A stretch of 64,000 bases of DNA from [Clostridium] scindens (GTDB lineage: Bacteria; Bacillota; Clostridia; Lachnospirales; Lachnospiraceae). The DNA lies in assembly GCF_019597925.1 (NCBI RefSeq), contig NZ_CP080442.1:2894001-2958000 (forward strand), given 5' to 3'. Below, piece after piece: positions 43,509 through 52,401 of the stretch. Positions within the stretch are counted from its first letter, which is position 1; each line of letters starts with the position of its first letter. The notes beneath the pieces were generated by a model, which was not told the DNA's origin, did not search any database, and saw only the letters and a list, made by a program, of their open reading frames with translations. A program made the position numbers and the translations under genes.

Positions 43509-43553
43509 ATAAAAATGCCATGAACAACGCTAATCCGGGCGCGCTCATGGCAT
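43509..43553 (-). terminator. Riboswitch-controlled intrinsic terminator
   Basis: Minus-strand TGCCATGA stem (43545-43552 with 43516-43523) followed by T5, between the lysine aptamer and the transporter start. It is the expected expression platform: terminate when lysine is bound. Confidence 0.8.
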
Positions 43554-43589
43554 AATCTTCAATCTACCTAAAATCTTGTATTATACTCT

Positions 43590-43745
43590 GATAGCGCTCC
43601 ACTGTTGTGACAGTCCGCAGCATCTTATGCATACGTCCCAGAACATGCATGCGGGCCATGCACATCCTTCGGCGGCCTCCCCTTTTCTCTAAAGCAGCCG
43701 CCCGGGCTATGGCTTTAGAGTACTGATGAAATCCGCGCCTCTATC
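43590..43745 (-). ncRNA. Lysine riboswitch (L-box) aptamer
   Basis: The minus-strand RNA starts GATAGAGGCGCGG and ends GGAGCGCTATC, closing P1. Conserved internal blocks are present in order: CATCAGTA, AAAGGGGAGGCCGCCGAAG, and CTGTCACAACAGTGGAGCG. The length (about 156 bases) and motif order match the lysine aptamer. It controls the NhaC-type gene downstream through the terminator at 43509-43553. Confidence 0.92.
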
Positions 43746-43830
43746 AAGTCCATTATTCATATAGTACATTTGTATCATTTTTCAATGGAATTGTCAATAA
43801 ATGATAGATTTTTAGCAAAGTTTCTCCCGA

Positions 43831-44625
43831 TTATTCATAAAGAAAATTCATATATTCATATATCTCCCCAAAATCAACTTTGCACTCCCCATCAAAAATC
43901 CCAACCGGCACCTTATCTTCTCCCCCGTAAATAACTGGGTATTCCTCGTGCGCAAAGTCGTACACGACTACTTTTCTGCTTTCCGTATCCACCATCCAAT
44001 ATTCTCTGACTCCCGCATTCATATATTTATTAAGTTTTATAATTGAGTCCTTCTTCCTGGTAGCCTTGGACATAATCTCAACAATAAAGTCCGGCGCTCC
44101 ATATACGCAGTTCATATGAATTCTTTCGCGATCGCAGACCACAAGTACATCCGGCTGTACCATCGTCCTGTCGTCGCAGTCAAGCTGTACATCCAGTGGG
44201 GCTAGCATTGGCACGCACTTTCCTTTGCTGTTCCTGATATAGGATTTCAACTGCTCCCATATCTCTGCTCCTATCAGCTGGTGTACAGAAGTAGGAGATG
44301 CCATATCATAGATGATTCCATCAATCAGTTCGGCCATTCTTTCCTCTGGCAAAGCGTAGTAGTCCTCCATGGTATACTCCCCCTGATTCTTTGCCCGATA
44401 CATCGCTGCCGCCTCTTTCACCCTGTCTTCTTCCTGACTTTTAAATGCCTTCTCCAGCGCCTGAAGCGTGTCATACCGTGGCGATTCGGTTACGCCTGAG
44501 AAGATCTTCTGCGCAGTACCAAGAGGCACTCCAGAAAGTTCGCTAATCTTTTCATATGAATATCCTAGTACCTTTTTACGCCTTTTCATCTCTTCCACAG
44601 TCATCGGCATCTTCTCCTTCTCCAA
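43831..44625 (-). CDS. XRE-like HTH fused to Uma2-family (DUF820) putative endonuclease
   Basis: A 264-residue protein. Residues 8-65 look like a helix-turn-helix (RRKKVLGYSYEKISELSGVP, then GTAQKIFSG). Residues 85-255 are Uma2/DUF820: QPDVLVVCDRERI and APDFIVEIMSKATRKKD contain the PD-(D/E)xK-like D and E-x-x residues, then YMNAGVREYWMVD. The Uma2 fold is restriction-endonuclease-like, but most members are functionally uncharacterised. It stands alone. Fusion to a DNA-binding domain is consistent with sequence-directed nuclease action, which is inference. Confidence 0.82.
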   Translation of the reverse strand: MEKEKMPMTVEEMKRRKKVLGYSYEKISELSGVPLGTAQKIFSGVTESPRYDTLQALEKAFKSQEEDRVKEAAAMYRAKNQGEYTMEDYYALPEERMAELIDGIIYDMASPTSVHQLIGAEIWEQLKSYIRNSKGKCVPMLAPLDVQLDCDDRTMVQPDVLVVCDRERIHMNCVYGAPDFIVEIMSKATRKKDSIIKLNKYMNAGVREYWMVDTESRKVVVYDFAHEEYPVIYGGEDKVPVGIFDGECKVDFGEIYEYMNFLYE

Positions 44626-44784
44626 GTTATATGCATCACTTTATTTCCATTATTATACCATTATTTTTCCATTTATTCAACATATACTCTTATCAAAGTT
44701 TTTTATTTCTAAAGCAGAAAAAAACAGCCGAATTCTTTCCGTTCTTCAACACTTAATACCAATCCCTCAAGGCTCCATGGCAGC

Positions 44785-44830
44785 AAAAAAGACTCCCGCC
44801 TCCGGTACTATACCGAAAGCGGGAGTCTTT
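44785..44830 (-). terminator. Terminator of nifJ
   Basis: A 12-bp stem (AAAGACTCCCGC and complement) followed by T6 on the minus strand, 35 bases after the nifJ stop. Confidence 0.9.
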
Positions 44831-44864
44831 CATCATATTATACTTTTACAATACCAAACGATTC

Positions 44865-47800
44865 TTATTCTTCTCCGTAAAGAGTGATCAGTTTCTTCAG
44901 GTATGCATATCTTTCTTTCGCCTCAGCCTCATTCTTAGCAAAGAGCTTCTCTGCCTTCTCAGGATTTGCTCTCTTCAGGGCGTTGTAACGAACTTCGCCG
45001 TCAAGGAATGCCTGATAATCTCCTGTTGGCTCCTTGCTGTCAAGCGTGAACTTAGCGCCTTCAGCTGCTGGATTGAATCTGAAGTTATTCCAGTATCCGC
45101 ACTCTACAGCTAATGCTTCCTCTGTCTGAGCCTTGCTCATGCCCTTCTTGATACCATGGTTGATACATGGAGCGTAAGCAATGATCAGTGATGGTCCTGG
45201 ATAAGCCTCTGCCTCGGCAATCGCTTTAACAGTCTGGTTGAAGTCTGCGCCCATAGCAATCTGTGCTACGTATACATAGCCATAACTCATTGCGATGCTT
45301 GCAAGGTCTTTCTTCTTCGTCTCTTTTCCGCCAGCTGCAAACTGTGCTGTCGCGCCTGTCTTTGTAGCCTTGGAAGACTGTCCGCCGGTATTGGAGTAAA
45401 CTTCTGTATCGAATACCATTACGTTGATGTCTTCGCCGCTGGCCAATACATGGTCAACACCGCCGAATCCGATATCGTAAGCCCATCCGTCTCCGCCGAA
45501 TACCCACTGAGATTTCTTAGCAAGGAAGTCTTTATTCTTAACGATGTCTTTGCATGTCTCGCAATCGCATCCTTCTAATGCTGCCACCAGCTTGTCTGAA
45601 GCGTCTCCGTTAGAAGCGCCGCAGTTAAATGTATCCAGATATTCCTGGCAGGCTGCCTTAACTTCTGCTGATGCCTCTGCAGATGCTGCAACAGCTTCCA
45701 CTTCTTCTTTCAGTCTCTTTCTGATTGCCTTCTGAGCAAGCAGCATGCCATAGCCAAACTCTGCATTGTCTTCGAACAAAGAGTTAGACCAAGCTGGGCC
45801 CTGTCCCTTGTCGTTTACCGTATATGGCGTAGACGGTGAAGAGTTGCCCCAGATAGAAGAGCATCCTGTCGCATTGGCAATGTACATTCTATCGCCGAAT
45901 AACTGAGTTACCAGTTTAGCGTATGGTGTCTCGCCGCATCCTGCACAAGCTCCGGAGAACTCAAGGAGTGGCTGTTTGAACTGGCTTCCCTTTACTGTCT
46001 CTGGCTTAAACTTAGCAACAACCTCTGGCTTAACTTCAATCTCTCTGCCGAAATCAAAGATATCCTGAGAAGCAACATTTGCTTCCATATTCTCCATAAG
46101 AAGTGCCTTCTCGCCCTTCTTGCCTGGGCATACATTTGCACAAGATCCGCATCCCGTACAGTCATAAGCTGATACAGTGATTGCAAATTTCATTCCTGGC
46201 ATGCCAATCATATCGATTGCCTTAGTTCCTTCCGGAGCCTTTGCCAGTTCTTCTTCTGTAAGCGCTACAGGACGGATTACTGCGTGCGGGCATACATAAG
46301 CACAGCGGTTACACTGGATACAGTTTTCTTCTTTCCATACCGGAATATCAACTGCGATGCCACGCTTCTCATATGCGGAAGAGCCTGACGGAGTAGATCC
46401 ATCTACATAATCCTTGAATGCTGATACTGGAAGCGTATTTCCTTCCTGAGCATTAACCTTAGCCTGGATATTCTTAACGAATCCGACAACATCTTCTCTT
46501 CCACCCTTAACTTCTGGTGAGAACAGTCCTTCGTCTTCGCATGATTTCCAAGAATCTGGAACCTGAACCTCGACAACCTGCTTAGCGCCTGCGTCGATAG
46601 CGTCATAGTTCATCTGTACGATCTTATCTCCCTTTCTTCCGTAAGTAGCCTTAGCTGCTTTCTTCATAAGGTCGATCGCTTCTTCTTCCGGAATGATGGA
46701 CGCCAGTTTGAAGAATGCTGACTGAAGTACAGTATTGATACGTCCGCCAAGTCCGATCTCTTTACCGATCTTGATACCGTCGATCGTATAGAACTTGATA
46801 TTGTGATCCGCGATAAATGCCTTTACCTGTCCTGGCAGATGCTTCTCAAGACCTTCCATATCCCATGGGCAGTTCAGAAGGAATGTTCCTCCGTCTACCA
46901 GTTCCTGTACCATATTGTACTTGTTTACATAAGAAGGATTGTGGCATGCAACAAAGTTAGCCTTATGGATCAAATATGTTGATTTGATCGGCTTCTTTCC
47001 AAAACGCAGGTGAGACATTGTAACGCCGCCTGACTTCTTGGAATCATAATCAAAGTAAGCCTGTGCATACATATCTGTGTTGTCGCCAATGATCTTGATA
47101 GAGTTCTTATTCGCACCAACAGTACCATCTGCTCCAAGTCCCCAGAACTTGCAGTTGATCGTTCCTTCTGGAGTCGTAATAAGCGGAGCGCCGATTTCAA
47201 GAGAAAGATTTGTCACGTCATCTTCGATACCGATCGTGTATCTAGCCTTCTCTGCGTTATTAAATACTGCAACGATCTGTGCAGGCGTCGTATCTTTGGA
47301 TCCTAATCCATAACGTCCTGAATATACAGGAACAGCATCATACTTTGTTCCCTTTAATGCAGAAACAACGTCAAGGTATAATGGCTCTCCCTGTGCTCCT
47401 GGCTCTTTTGTCCTGTCAAGAACATTAATTGTCTTAACGGTCTCTGGTATTGCATCAATCAATGCCTGTGCGCAGAATGGCCTGTACAGGCGAACTTTAA
47501 CAACGCCTACTTTTTCTCCAGCTGCTACCAGGTAATCGATTGTCTCCTCGATTGTATCGCATACAGAACCCATAGCAATGATAACCTTCTCTGCATCTGG
47601 TGCTCCGTAGTAGTTAAACAGTTTGTAATCCGTTCCGATCTTAGCGTTAACCTTGTCCATGTATTCCTGTACGATAGCCGGCAGTGCATCGTAATACGGG
47701 TTACATGCTTCTCTTGCCTGGAAGAAGATATCCGGGTTCTGTGCAGAACCTCTCTGGCATGGATGATTTGGATTCAATGCATGGTTTCTGAATTCATCTA

Positions 47801-48398
47801 CTGCATCCATATCAACCAGGTCTTTCAGATCTTCATAATCCCATGTCTCAATCTTCTGAATCTCATGAGATGTACGGAATCCATCAAAGAAGTTGATGAA
47901 AGGAAGTTTTCCTTTTAATGCTGCGCAATGTGCAACTGGCGTCAGGTCCATAACTTCCTGCACGCTTGATTCGCAAAGCATTGCTGCTCCAGTCTGACGA
48001 CAGGCATATACGTCGGAATGGTCTCCGAAGATTGACAGCGCATGGCTTGCAAGGGCACGTGCTGATACGTTGAATACGCCCGGCAGCTGTTCGCCTGCTA
48101 CTTTATATAAGTTAGGAATCATCAACAGTAATCCCTGAGATGCCGTAAATGTCGTTGTAAGAGCACCTGCTGCCAGCGAACCATGTACCGCTCCGGCTGC
48201 ACCTGCTTCAGATTGCATCTCTGTCACCTGAACAGTTTGTCCAAATATGTTTTTTCTACCTTCGGTAGCCCACTCATCCACGTGTTCTGGCATAACAGAT
48301 GATGGGGTGATTGGGTAAATAGCTGCAACTTCGGTATACGCATATGATGCATGAGCTGCTGCCTGATTACCATCCATGGTCTTCATTTTTCTTGCCAT
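44865..48398 (-). CDS. nifJ: Pyruvate:ferredoxin (flavodoxin) oxidoreductase, single-chain
   Basis: An 1177-residue homodimeric enzyme making acetyl-CoA, CO2 and reduced ferredoxin from pyruvate. Domains in order: N-terminal pyrimidine domain (AAIYPITPSSVMPEHVDEW), gamma-type domain (GLGADGTVGANKNSIKI), two ferredoxin motifs CIQCNRCAYVCP and CTGCGSCANVCPG, then the TPP domain with ACAGCGETPYAKL, ATGCSSIWGNSSPSTPY, and GDGWAYDIGFGG to DTEVYSNTGGQSS. Complete length. AAGGAGG precedes the start. It is the likely main pyruvate enzyme, so the four-subunit enzyme at 13360-16284 is probably for another 2-oxo acid. Confidence 0.98.
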   Translation of the reverse strand: MARKMKTMDGNQAAAHASYAYTEVAAIYPITPSSVMPEHVDEWATEGRKNIFGQTVQVTEMQSEAGAAGAVHGSLAAGALTTTFTASQGLLLMIPNLYKVAGEQLPGVFNVSARALASHALSIFGDHSDVYACRQTGAAMLCESSVQEVMDLTPVAHCAALKGKLPFINFFDGFRTSHEIQKIETWDYEDLKDLVDMDAVDEFRNHALNPNHPCQRGSAQNPDIFFQAREACNPYYDALPAIVQEYMDKVNAKIGTDYKLFNYYGAPDAEKVIIAMGSVCDTIEETIDYLVAAGEKVGVVKVRLYRPFCAQALIDAIPETVKTINVLDRTKEPGAQGEPLYLDVVSALKGTKYDAVPVYSGRYGLGSKDTTPAQIVAVFNNAEKARYTIGIEDDVTNLSLEIGAPLITTPEGTINCKFWGLGADGTVGANKNSIKIIGDNTDMYAQAYFDYDSKKSGGVTMSHLRFGKKPIKSTYLIHKANFVACHNPSYVNKYNMVQELVDGGTFLLNCPWDMEGLEKHLPGQVKAFIADHNIKFYTIDGIKIGKEIGLGGRINTVLQSAFFKLASIIPEEEAIDLMKKAAKATYGRKGDKIVQMNYDAIDAGAKQVVEVQVPDSWKSCEDEGLFSPEVKGGREDVVGFVKNIQAKVNAQEGNTLPVSAFKDYVDGSTPSGSSAYEKRGIAVDIPVWKEENCIQCNRCAYVCPHAVIRPVALTEEELAKAPEGTKAIDMIGMPGMKFAITVSAYDCTGCGSCANVCPGKKGEKALLMENMEANVASQDIFDFGREIEVKPEVVAKFKPETVKGSQFKQPLLEFSGACAGCGETPYAKLVTQLFGDRMYIANATGCSSIWGNSSPSTPYTVNDKGQGPAWSNSLFEDNAEFGYGMLLAQKAIRKRLKEEVEAVAASAEASAEVKAACQEYLDTFNCGASNGDASDKLVAALEGCDCETCKDIVKNKDFLAKKSQWVFGGDGWAYDIGFGGVDHVLASGEDINVMVFDTEVYSNTGGQSSKATKTGATAQFAAGGKETKKKDLASIAMSYGYVYVAQIAMGADFNQTVKAIAEAEAYPGPSLIIAYAPCINHGIKKGMSKAQTEEALAVECGYWNNFRFNPAAEGAKFTLDSKEPTGDYQAFLDGEVRYNALKRANPEKAEKLFAKNEAEAKERYAYLKKLITLYGEE

Positions 48399-48455
48399 TT
48401 TTGTTGTTCCTCCTTAAAATATGATACAAATCATTGTAATTTGACGTGTGTAATT

Positions 48456-48484
48456 ATTATAGTCCCTAACCCCTTAAAAGTCTA
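48456..48484 (-). promoter_or_regulatory. Promoter of nifJ
   Basis: Minus strand TAGACT (48479-48484), 17 bases, TATAAT (48456-48461), 57 bases before the nifJ start. Confidence 0.7.
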
Positions 48485-48570
48485 GTGATTCTTGGCTTTA
48501 TTTTGTTCCTTTTTCCATACATCTGCTTCTTTGGAGACCGTCTGGATGCCCCCTGCGGCACCGTATTTTC

Positions 48571-48599
48571 TTGACAAAAATATATCTATCGGTTATACT
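48571..48599 (+). promoter_or_regulatory. Promoter upstream of the NSS symporter
   Basis: TTGACA (48571-48576), 17 bases, TATACT (48594-48599). Its transcript begins near 48606 and meets a terminator hairpin within 20 bases. Confidence 0.85.
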
Positions 48600-48621
48600 G
48601 TAAAAGAGGATTGAATTAAGC

Positions 48622-48661
48622 GAGGATGCTCTCACAAAACTTGTGAGAGCATCCTTTTTTA
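48622..48661 (+). terminator. Attenuator-like terminator between promoter and NSS symporter
   Basis: AGGATGCTCTCACA and its complement around an AAACT loop, followed by T6. It sits between the promoter at 48571 and the ORF at 48703, so most transcripts should end as an RNA of about 55 bases unless readthrough is promoted. Confidence 0.85.
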
Positions 48662-48702
48662 ATTCATTGCATCTCAAATATTATAGAGATTGGGGTGTTT
48701 TT

Positions 48703-50091
48703 ATGAGTAGTAATGAAGCAGGTACTGGAAAAAGCACGAAAGAGCATGCACAGTGGGGGTCGCGTTTCGGGTATATCATGGTAGCCGCAGGCGCTGCTAT
48801 CGGTCTTGGTAACATCTGGCGTTTCCCATATCTTGCATATGGCGGAGGCGGGGGCGTATTTATCGTCATTTACATCATCATGGCTGCCCTTATGGGATAT
48901 CCGCTGATCAAGGCCGAGAGTGCCATCGGCCGTTTTGCAAGAGCCAATGTGGCCGCTTCTTTTGGCGCAGTAAAGAAAAAGTACCGATTTGTCGGCTGGA
49001 TCGCCATTCTTTGTACGACTTTGATTGATATGTACTATGTCATCGTCGGAGGATGGGTTCTGAAATATGCAGTCGCCTACATTATCGGGGAAGATTTCGG
49101 CTCCGACACGCAGGTATTTTTTGACGGATTTACCGCATCCAGCGTCGAGCCGCTGGTCTATACGGCAATCGTCATGATCGTAGTTGCCGTTCTATTGTTC
49201 TTTGGCATCACCAACCTGGTAGAAAAAGTCACCAAGATCATGATGCCTGTCTTGTTCCTGCTGCTGGTCATATGCGGCATATGGGCTGTATTTTCTACGC
49301 CAAACGCTGCCGAAGGCCTTAAGTATTATATTATTCCGGACTTCAGCAAAATGAGCGTAAAGGTGTTCGCTGACGCTGCCACGCAGGTATTGTTCTCCAT
49401 CGGAATTGGCTGGGGAATCTTCGTAACTCTGGGCGCAAGCCTTCCAAAGGAAAACAACATCAAAAAGGACTCTGTCTGGATTGCAGTCTGTGACACGGTG
49501 GTTGCATTGACCGCAGGCTTCGTTATCATTCCTTCCGCCTATGGCGCAGGTGTAGATATGGCCAGCGGACCCTCTTTAATCTTCGTGGTTATGACTCAGA
49601 TATTCTCCAAACTTCCGGGCGGACGGTTTATTGGCATCTTCTTCTTCATAGCATTGCTGTTTGCAGCGCTCTCCACATTGTTTACGATCATCGAGATCCC
49701 AAACAAGTGGCTGGAAGAATCCACGCATATGTCCCACCGGAAATCAACGACGATCACCTCCCTCATCATCTTTGCAGGCGGTATCATCGTATCCCTTGGG
49801 TTTGGAGTTCTGAGCAATGTCCAGCTTCCATTCCTGGATGTACATGGAGTGGCATACTACAACATCTATAACTGGCTGGATACCTTTACCGCTTACATCC
49901 TTCTGCCTCTTGGCTGCCTGCTTACCTGCTTCTATGTGGCAAAGGTATGGGGCTTTAAAGATTTCGAGAAGGAGCTTACCGTCAATGGACGAGACGGAAA
50001 GTTCTCCCAATTCCAGAAGGTGGTATACGCAGTCATCGTACCGGCGCTGATGCTGGTCGTAATCTTGAACTGCTTCGGATTTATTAACTAA
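48703..50091 (+). CDS. Neurotransmitter:sodium symporter (NSS) family amino-acid transporter
   Basis: A 462-residue LeuT-fold transporter. TM1 block AAIGLGNIWRFPYLAYGGGG, then MGYPLIKAESAIGRFAR, TM3 region DMYYVIVGGWVLKYAVAY and TM6 region IGIGWGIFVTLGASLP are visible, with 11-12 helices in total. It should import an amino acid with Na+; the substrate (often tyrosine, tryptophan or leucine in bacteria) is not determined. The start at 48703 follows GGGGTG by 5 bases. The longer frame would begin inside the attenuator hairpin. Confidence 0.92.
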   Translation: MSSNEAGTGKSTKEHAQWGSRFGYIMVAAGAAIGLGNIWRFPYLAYGGGGGVFIVIYIIMAALMGYPLIKAESAIGRFARANVAASFGAVKKKYRFVGWIAILCTTLIDMYYVIVGGWVLKYAVAYIIGEDFGSDTQVFFDGFTASSVEPLVYTAIVMIVVAVLLFFGITNLVEKVTKIMMPVLFLLLVICGIWAVFSTPNAAEGLKYYIIPDFSKMSVKVFADAATQVLFSIGIGWGIFVTLGASLPKENNIKKDSVWIAVCDTVVALTAGFVIIPSAYGAGVDMASGPSLIFVVMTQIFSKLPGGRFIGIFFFIALLFAALSTLFTIIEIPNKWLEESTHMSHRKSTTITSLIIFAGGIIVSLGFGVLSNVQLPFLDVHGVAYYNIYNWLDTFTAYILLPLGCLLTCFYVAKVWGFKDFEKELTVNGRDGKFSQFQKVVYAVIVPALMLVVILNCFGFIN

Positions 50092-50107
50092 AGCAAACGA
50101 TCATTTA

Positions 50108-50154
50108 TAAAGGCGTTCCGGAAACGACATCTTCGTTATCCGGGGCGCCTTTTC
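50108..50154 (+). terminator. Terminator of the NSS symporter gene
   Basis: AAAGGCG and CCGG stem segments pairing with CCGG and CGCCTTTT, ending in a T run, about 20 bases after the stop codon. Confidence 0.75.
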
Positions 50155-50188
50155 TATTGTTATGATCTAATGAATCCCAACTGCTGGC

Positions 50189-51130
50189 TTATCCTAAATA
50201 AACAACTTCCTCCTGAGGCTTTTGCGCGGGCTCCATTCCGATCAGATGCAGCACCGGCTGCTCATTTCCAAAAGATACTGCTGGCTCCCATTCAAATCTT
50301 GCACGCAGGCGGATCCATTCATTTTTCTTGAACTCGATCTTCTCGTCGGATTTGCAGGGATATCCATAAAAACGAATGTCAGCAGCGCAGCAAGTCATGA
50401 TCTTGCGGACCGGAACAAACATCTTTTCATCCATGCCCCTGGGCCTGAACGCCTGAGCAGTAAACTCGATCTCTTTGTGGAGATACAGATCCGGATGGTC
50501 ATATGCGTCGACATACCAGATGCCAAAATCACCATCTTCTACAACAATCTTGTCTCCTTTTACATCATAAGGCAGATCCTCCGCCGATGGCTGGATAATC
50601 TTTCCATCCATTCCCTCAAAGATAAGCTGGGCCATAGGATTCTGCACCTTTAAAGCTCGTCTGAATCCAGAACGGTCTACTCCGTCCGGGCAGCGGTTTA
50701 CCACGATCAATTCCGATTCCGCCAGCTGCTCCATCAGCATATTACGCATATTGGCCAGATACATGTCCAGCGTTGTTCCATCCACGGTAGAGTACACCCC
50801 CTGCAGTTCCCAATTGCGGGGGTATTTGATGGATAGCAGATCCTCCAGCTTCCACATGCCATTGTATTCGATGACAACCTGGGTCGGATGATAATTCTTC
50901 TCACAGTTCTTAAAGAACGCAGAATTTAACTGTTCAAATTCTTCCACCTTGAGCAGGATCATCTCCTTGCTGTCCAGATATTCCTTGGAGTATTCTTCCT
51001 CCCCTTCTTCACACAATATCAGCAGTGTCAGTCCCGGCTCGATCCACTCCTGCTCCATCAGCGTCTCCTTCACCAGCGTAGTCTTGCCGCTGTCCAGAAA
51101 GCCTGTACACACAAACACCGGTGTTACCAT
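50189..51130 (-). CDS. COG0523-type GTPase fused to a YcgQ/DUF1980-like C-terminal domain
   Basis: A 313-residue protein. The N-terminus has a CobW-type P-loop, GFLDSGKTT at residues 10-18, but lacks the GCxCC metal motif of its class. VVNRCPDGVDRSGFRR replaces the usual NKxD region. Near residues 244-282 the block KIMTCCAADIRFYGYPC resembles the cysteine-containing C-terminal domain of YcgQ/DUF1980 proteins, which are metal-linked. It starts 27 bases after the His-rich GTPase gene and forms an operon with it. A role in metal handling is inferred. Confidence 0.72.
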   Translation of the reverse strand: MVTPVFVCTGFLDSGKTTLVKETLMEQEWIEPGLTLLILCEEGEEEYSKEYLDSKEMILLKVEEFEQLNSAFFKNCEKNYHPTQVVIEYNGMWKLEDLLSIKYPRNWELQGVYSTVDGTTLDMYLANMRNMLMEQLAESELIVVNRCPDGVDRSGFRRALKVQNPMAQLIFEGMDGKIIQPSAEDLPYDVKGDKIVVEDGDFGIWYVDAYDHPDLYLHKEIEFTAQAFRPRGMDEKMFVPVRKIMTCCAADIRFYGYPCKSDEKIEFKKNEWIRLRARFEWEPAVSFGNEQPVLHLIGMEPAQKPQEEVVYLG

Positions 51131-51157
51131 ATCGTCCCCTCCTTTCTCCTCTTTTTC

Positions 51158-52234
51158 TTACTTCAAATGGAACAGGACCAGAAGTTCCTCTTCTTTCAAA
51201 TCCGTTCCGATTACGCATAGACGTCCCGTATAATCTGGCTGTCCTTCTCTCACCTCATACTCCTGCGGCACAAGATCAAACTGCCTCCAAGAGCCGTCTG
51301 ACATCTGGATAATTCCTTTTGACCGAAGCACTGTTCCATAGGCCTCCGTCTCCGATAATGCCTTCAGCATGAAGTCCAGTTCTTCCTCCGTGTACTTATG
51401 CGCCGTCTCCCTTCCCCAGCTGGTAAATATCTCGTCCGCATGGTGATGCTCATGGCTATGGTCATGACCGCAGCATTCCCCATGACCGTGGTGATGCTCA
51501 TGACCGCACTCTTCATGCTCATGGTGGTGATGCTCATGGTGGTGATGCCCATGGCTGCACTCCTCGTGCTCATGGTGGTGATGCTCATGATCGCAGCATT
51601 CTTGTCCGCCTGTCTCTTCCAGCAATCCTTCCAACTTGCTTCCCTTCTCCAGAGCATGGGCGATCGCCTCTTTGCCTAGCTGTTCCCAGGGCGTAGAGAT
51701 GATGGCCGCCTCCTTATTCTCTTCCCGCAGCATATGAACGCATTCCTCGATCTTATCATCGCTCATGGCCTGCGTACGGCTGATAACGATGGTGGATGCA
51801 TGCTCCACCTGATCTTTGAAGAATTCTCCGAAGTTCTTCAGGTATAACTTGGCCTTCTTTCCGTCTACAACCGTAATTCTTCCATCAATCTCAATATCCG
51901 CGTCTTTTTTTACATCTTCTATGGCCTTCACGATGTCGGATAATTTTCCGACTCCCGAGGGCTCTATAATCACGCGGTCCGGCAGATACTCCTCCAGCAC
52001 TTTTTTAAGGGCCTCGCTGAAATCCCCCACCAGCGTACAGCAGATACAGCCGGAGTTCATCTCTGTAATCTCAATTCCTGCATCTTTTAAGAAGCCGCCG
52101 TCAATGCCAATCTCGCCGAATTCATTTTCGATCAGCACCAGTTTTTCTCCCGCGAATGCCTGATTGATCAACTGCTTGATAAATGTGGTCTTTCCTGCTC
52201 CCAAAAAACCGGAAATAATATCTACTTTCGTCAT
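51158..52234 (-). CDS. COG0523 (CobW/P47K) metallochaperone GTPase with His-rich segment
   Basis: A 358-residue G3E GTPase. Walker A GFLGAGKTT at residues 9-17, the metal-binding GCICC at 62-66, and EPSG near 91-94 are intact. Residues 212-265 form a segment very rich in His, Glu and Cys (HEHHHHEHEEC type), a likely zinc, nickel or cobalt store. A CobW C-terminal domain follows. The start at 52234 follows AAAGGGG. Paired with a second COG0523 protein, it probably delivers a metal to a target enzyme; no target gene is adjacent. Confidence 0.88.
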   Translation of the reverse strand: MTKVDIISGFLGAGKTTFIKQLINQAFAGEKLVLIENEFGEIGIDGGFLKDAGIEITEMNSGCICCTLVGDFSEALKKVLEEYLPDRVIIEPSGVGKLSDIVKAIEDVKKDADIEIDGRITVVDGKKAKLYLKNFGEFFKDQVEHASTIVISRTQAMSDDKIEECVHMLREENKEAAIISTPWEQLGKEAIAHALEKGSKLEGLLEETGGQECCDHEHHHHEHEECSHGHHHHEHHHHEHEECGHEHHHGHGECCGHDHSHEHHHADEIFTSWGRETAHKYTEEELDFMLKALSETEAYGTVLRSKGIIQMSDGSWRQFDLVPQEYEVREGQPDYTGRLCVIGTDLKEEELLVLFHLK

Positions 52235-52338
52235 CCTTATTGCCCCTTTTCTATTTTCATTCATTGATTGATATACACATCCGACACATATAGTAACACA
52301 AACTCTTCCAAGTTTCCAGTTATACCCAGTCAAACTAT

Positions 52339-52379
52339 AACGGCAGTATTCCCAGTTCTCTACTGAAAATACTGCCGTT
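52339..52379 (-). terminator. Hairpin after hppA
   Basis: AACGGCAGTAT (52339-52349) and its complement at 52369-52379, 23 bases after the hppA stop. The minus-side T run is poor, so termination is probable rather than certain. Confidence 0.55.
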
Positions 52380-52401
52380 TGCATAAATGATTATTTTTCT
52401 C

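Noticed and set aside
41869..43548. Longer N-terminus for the NhaC-family gene beginning near 43548
   Set aside because: The extra codons would be read through the riboswitch terminator stem; the ATG at 43479 has its own ribosome binding site and is followed by a normal export-type hydrophobic N-terminus.
51364..51679. Open frames on both strands rich in Met and Thr or Met and Val
   Set aside because: They are other-frame readings of the His-rich segment of the COG0523 GTPase and have no independent support.
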